Below, one piece after another: positions 61,600-64,000 of a DNA stretch of 64,000 bases. The notes below the pieces were generated by a model that saw only the letters and a list, made by a program, of their open reading frames with translations, ran no database searches and was not told where the DNA came from. Location: assembly GCA_024500155.1 (NCBI GenBank), contig CM044877.1, positions 22,524,001-22,588,000 of the forward strand, written 5' to 3'. The stretch comes from Chenopodium formosanum. Lineage: Eukaryota; Streptophyta; Magnoliopsida; Caryophyllales; Amaranthaceae. The number at the start of each line of letters is the position of its first letter. Positions within the stretch are counted from its first letter, which is position 1. Both the position numbers and the translations under genes were made by a program.

Positions 61600-62110
61600 T
61601 TTCGGAACCAAAACCTGTTGCAACAGGTTTCTAAAAATAAGAACCGGAATCAGAATCTGATTAAACACGTTCCTATAAATTGAGAACCAGAATCAAAATT
61701 TGCACTAGTTCCTGAATAGGGTACACTGTATTTCAAAGTAAGTTTAATAGTTTCTTGAAAAATTGTTACAAAATTTTTTTAAAAAAATTTGGATGTTTAC
61801 AATAAAAGCTTACAACTTTAATACAATACTACAAATATAACAAACCAACATTGATTGTCTAGAATATTTTATACATTATTACAAATACTTGTATTAGTAC
61901 ACTTAATTAAACCTTTGAGAGTAAGGTGAAAAATGAATAAGAGGAGGGAAAGAGGTAGGTGACGGCTTTTATTCAATTTTGATATAGGGCTTTATATTTG
62001 GGCTTAAATGATAGGTTTCGGTTTTATGTACTTTACAAGAAAATTGTACCAACAGGGTACCCTACAGGTTCTAGGTCCAAAATTTTATTACCCGAAACCG
62101 GAACCTACTG
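61600..62110. repeat. Degenerate GGAACC-rich inverted-type repeat
   Basis: The left part (AGGTTTCGGAACCAAAACC) and right part (CCCGAAACCGGAACCTACTG) contain related words in inverted order. This resembles an old fold-back or hAT-type MITE. No duplication or exact ends could be defined. Confidence 0.3.
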
Positions 62111-62597
62111 CAATAAGTGTATTGTAGACCTTGGTCCATCTAGAATAGCTGGACCACATGCCCATATACACTACAAACCTCATTTTACGCAGCCCAAACA
62201 TTCGGAGTTTCTTTAATTTAATTCTTTCGTAATTTCGCTCCAACAGACATATTTTTTTTTAACTTAAAAAACTGACAGAAAAATTTATTGCTTTCATTTC
62301 CTCTTTCAATTGTTGAATTACTTATCTCTTTCCTCTACAAATTGACGAATTGTCAATAAATTTCCGATATCAAAGACCAAGTTTCTAGTAGTATAAATTA
62401 AACAACAACCTAAATTTTTTTTAGATTTCTTTGAATTTGCTATAAACATCATTTGATTTCTTTTGTAGTTGTTATAATTTGTTAAAATTAATAACATTTT
62501 GTAATTCTTGTATAATTTCTGAACATTTTTCACATTTTTTTAGAGACCCGACAAACTATTCTACAAGTAGTGAAGAAGATGAATTTGAAGCTAATCC

Positions 62598-62902
62598 GAT
62601 CGATTTCAAGGTGTGGTACATTGCGATTGTTCAGATATTTTTACTAAATGTTCAAAATTTGTGATGTTTGGATTTTTTTACTAAATGTTCAAATTTTACA
62701 ATTGTTCGGATTTTTTTTACTAAATATTCAAAAGTATATGCGTGGTACATTGCGATTGTTCATATATATTTACTAAATGTTCAAAATTGACGATGTTAAA
62801 TTTGCAATCGTTTAAAGTTTTACACTAAATGTTCAAAACATAGGCGTGGTACATTGCAATTGTTCATATATTTTTATTAAATGTTCAAAATTTTCGATGT
62901 TT

Positions 62903-62955
<53 letters not shown>

Positions 62956-63200
62956 AAATGTTCAAAATTTGCAATTGTTGAGATTTTTTTACCAAATGTT
63001 TAAAAGTAGAGTATAGGTGTGGTGCATTGCTATTGTTTATATATTTTTACTAAATTTTCAAATTTTTCGATGTTCAGTTCGGATGTTTTTACTAAATATT
63101 CAAAAATTGCAATTGTTCATATTTTTTACTAAATGTTCAAAAGTATAGACGTGGTACACTATGATTAATAAGATATTTTAATAAATTTTCAAATTTGCAA
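62598..63200. repeat. AT-rich tandem array (TTTTTACTAAATGTTCAAAA)n
   Basis: About ten degenerate units combine TTTTTACTAAATGTTCAAAA with GTGGTACATTGCGATTGTTC and similar spacers. A run of 48 T's occupies 62905-62952. The array is bordered by inverted copies of a short sequence (62581-62610 and 63280-63302) that includes AATCCGATCGATTTCAA. Confidence 0.78.
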
Positions 63201-63747
63201 TGTTTGGTTTTTTACTAATTAATCAATCAAGTTAATGATAATGATAAAAAATATCAATTAATTGATCATAATGGATTACGAATTGAAATCGATCGGATTA
63301 GTTTCAATAAATTTAATTGATATTAAAACACTGATTTCATCCACAAATTCATCTAAAAAATCAAAAAATAAATTAATATAGATCACAATGAATTTAAAAT
63401 AACTAACTGTATTGATCTCTTCAGGAATATCGACAATTTCCATCACGTTTGTTTCGGGGTTTTTTGTGTCTCTCGGGAGAGTTACAACACTAAGACTGGA
63501 TCCAGCAAGGGTCGCCTGTACCTGCAAAACAACGAAACACCGAATGGTCGGTGGTCCGCCTCCGACGATTAAGTTAGTATAGGTTCGGAGTGAAAATGTG
63601 CGGAAAAGAGGTTATCTGCTTGGATTCCAAGCTCAGGTGTATTGTTTCTTGAGAGTGACAGTTCAGACAATGATTGGTATTCAATCAAGGTTATGTCATA
63701 AAAGTTGTCAAAAAGATCTCATCCCCATAAATGAGGGGAATGTTCCC

Positions 63748-63755
63748 TATTTATA
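63748..63755 (-). promoter_or_regulatory. TATA box, minus strand
   Basis: TATAAATA read on the - strand lies within CCCTATAAATAGGGA. It is about 220 bases upstream of the ATG at 63527. It is probably the core promoter of the element described over 63276-64000. Confidence 0.5.
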
Positions 63756-63769
63756 GGGTCCTAGGAATG

Positions 63770-63809
63770 TGTGCCCTTTCTAGGGTTTGGTGCCCTAGGA
63801 AAGGGCACA
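63770..63809. repeat. Hairpin of TGTGCCCTTTCTAGGG arms
   Basis: TGTGCCCTTTCTAGGG and CCCTAGGAAAGGGCACA are inverted around a seven-base centre, with one extra base in the right arm. On the - strand it lies just upstream of the TATA box. Confidence 0.75.
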
Positions 63810-64000
63810 CCGTTTTTGCAAGGGCCCCTTGAGATTTGTACCTTGAAATCCGCCATTCCCAGGGGGCTAAATATGCTTGCCACATGTCACCATCTGGAAG
63901 GTCCAAGGTGGCGCCCCTTCTAGTGACACGTGGCTGACTCGGATTGGGCCAGCTGATAGGGTAAAAATACCCAAATCATTTGCCCCTCATAGGGGACACG

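Larger units (their letters stand above)
63276..64000 (-). mobile_element. LTR/promoter-like region, runs off window
   Basis: On the - strand a TATAAATA box (63748-63755) is followed by a leader-like region and then an 83-codon open frame from 63527. The frame starts MQVQATLAGSSLSVV and contains NPETNVMEIVDIPEE before running into AT-rich sequence. The GC content is far higher than its left neighbour. The layout resembles the 5' end of an LTR retrotransposon or a transposon gene, but no primer-binding site or known domain was recognised and the upstream end is outside the window. Confidence 0.35.

Overview
The window is nuclear DNA of a flowering plant. The evidence is GT-AG introns throughout, plant-specific gene families (RSL bHLH factors, a vacuolar sorting receptor) and a dense population of plant-type transposons. 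Base composition, intron sizes and frequent ACTCCGTA-type words suggest a eudicot, possibly of the Amaranthaceae. That family-level guess is an inference only.

Four protein genes look intact. (1) A ZFPL1-type tail-anchored zinc-finger protein lies on the + strand (13045-24681, nine coding exons, 339 aa). Its 3.5 kb second intron and 4.0 kb seventh intron hold transposon debris. (2, 3) A tandem pair of class II RSL bHLH transcription factors (root-hair regulators) lies on the + strand at 35651-37285 (349 aa) and 40605-42811 (332 aa). Both have five exons with the same architecture. (4) A vacuolar sorting receptor (BP-80/VSR family) lies on the - strand (59421-51005, twelve coding exons, 634 aa), with a signal peptide, PA domain, EGF-like repeats, one membrane span and a YMPL tail signal.

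The rest is mostly mobile DNA. 1-4149 is AT-rich with no gene. 4150-6949 is a TG...CA-bounded LTR candidate, and 6950-7873 is the 3' part of another LTR. That second family recurs on the opposite strand as a solo LTR with a 5-bp duplication (47703-49150). 7874-10254 is a broken Mutator-like (MULE) transposase. Non-autonomous elements with 9-bp target duplications, or near matches to one, lie at 10737-11768, 23179-24108, 25302-27297, 27325-28422 and 29587-30509. The last is an almost perfect fold-back (arms of about 428 bp) nested inside a hAT-like element (29047-31098, 8-bp duplication). A 5'-truncated LINE fills 43417-47263. A tRNA-type SINE and several Stowaway MITEs are present. A scatter of very short poly(A)-tailed insertions with long direct repeats looks like extreme LINE truncations. 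The right end (62.6-64 kb) holds an AT-rich tandem array and an LTR/promoter-like region on the - strand that runs off the window.

The genes show no operon-like linkage. The main biology is a local RSL duplication plus two housekeeping trafficking proteins (Golgi ZFPL1 type and vacuolar VSR type), set in a transposon landscape rich in MULE-type fold-back elements. I found no CRISPR array, rRNA, free tRNA gene or clearly new protein system.
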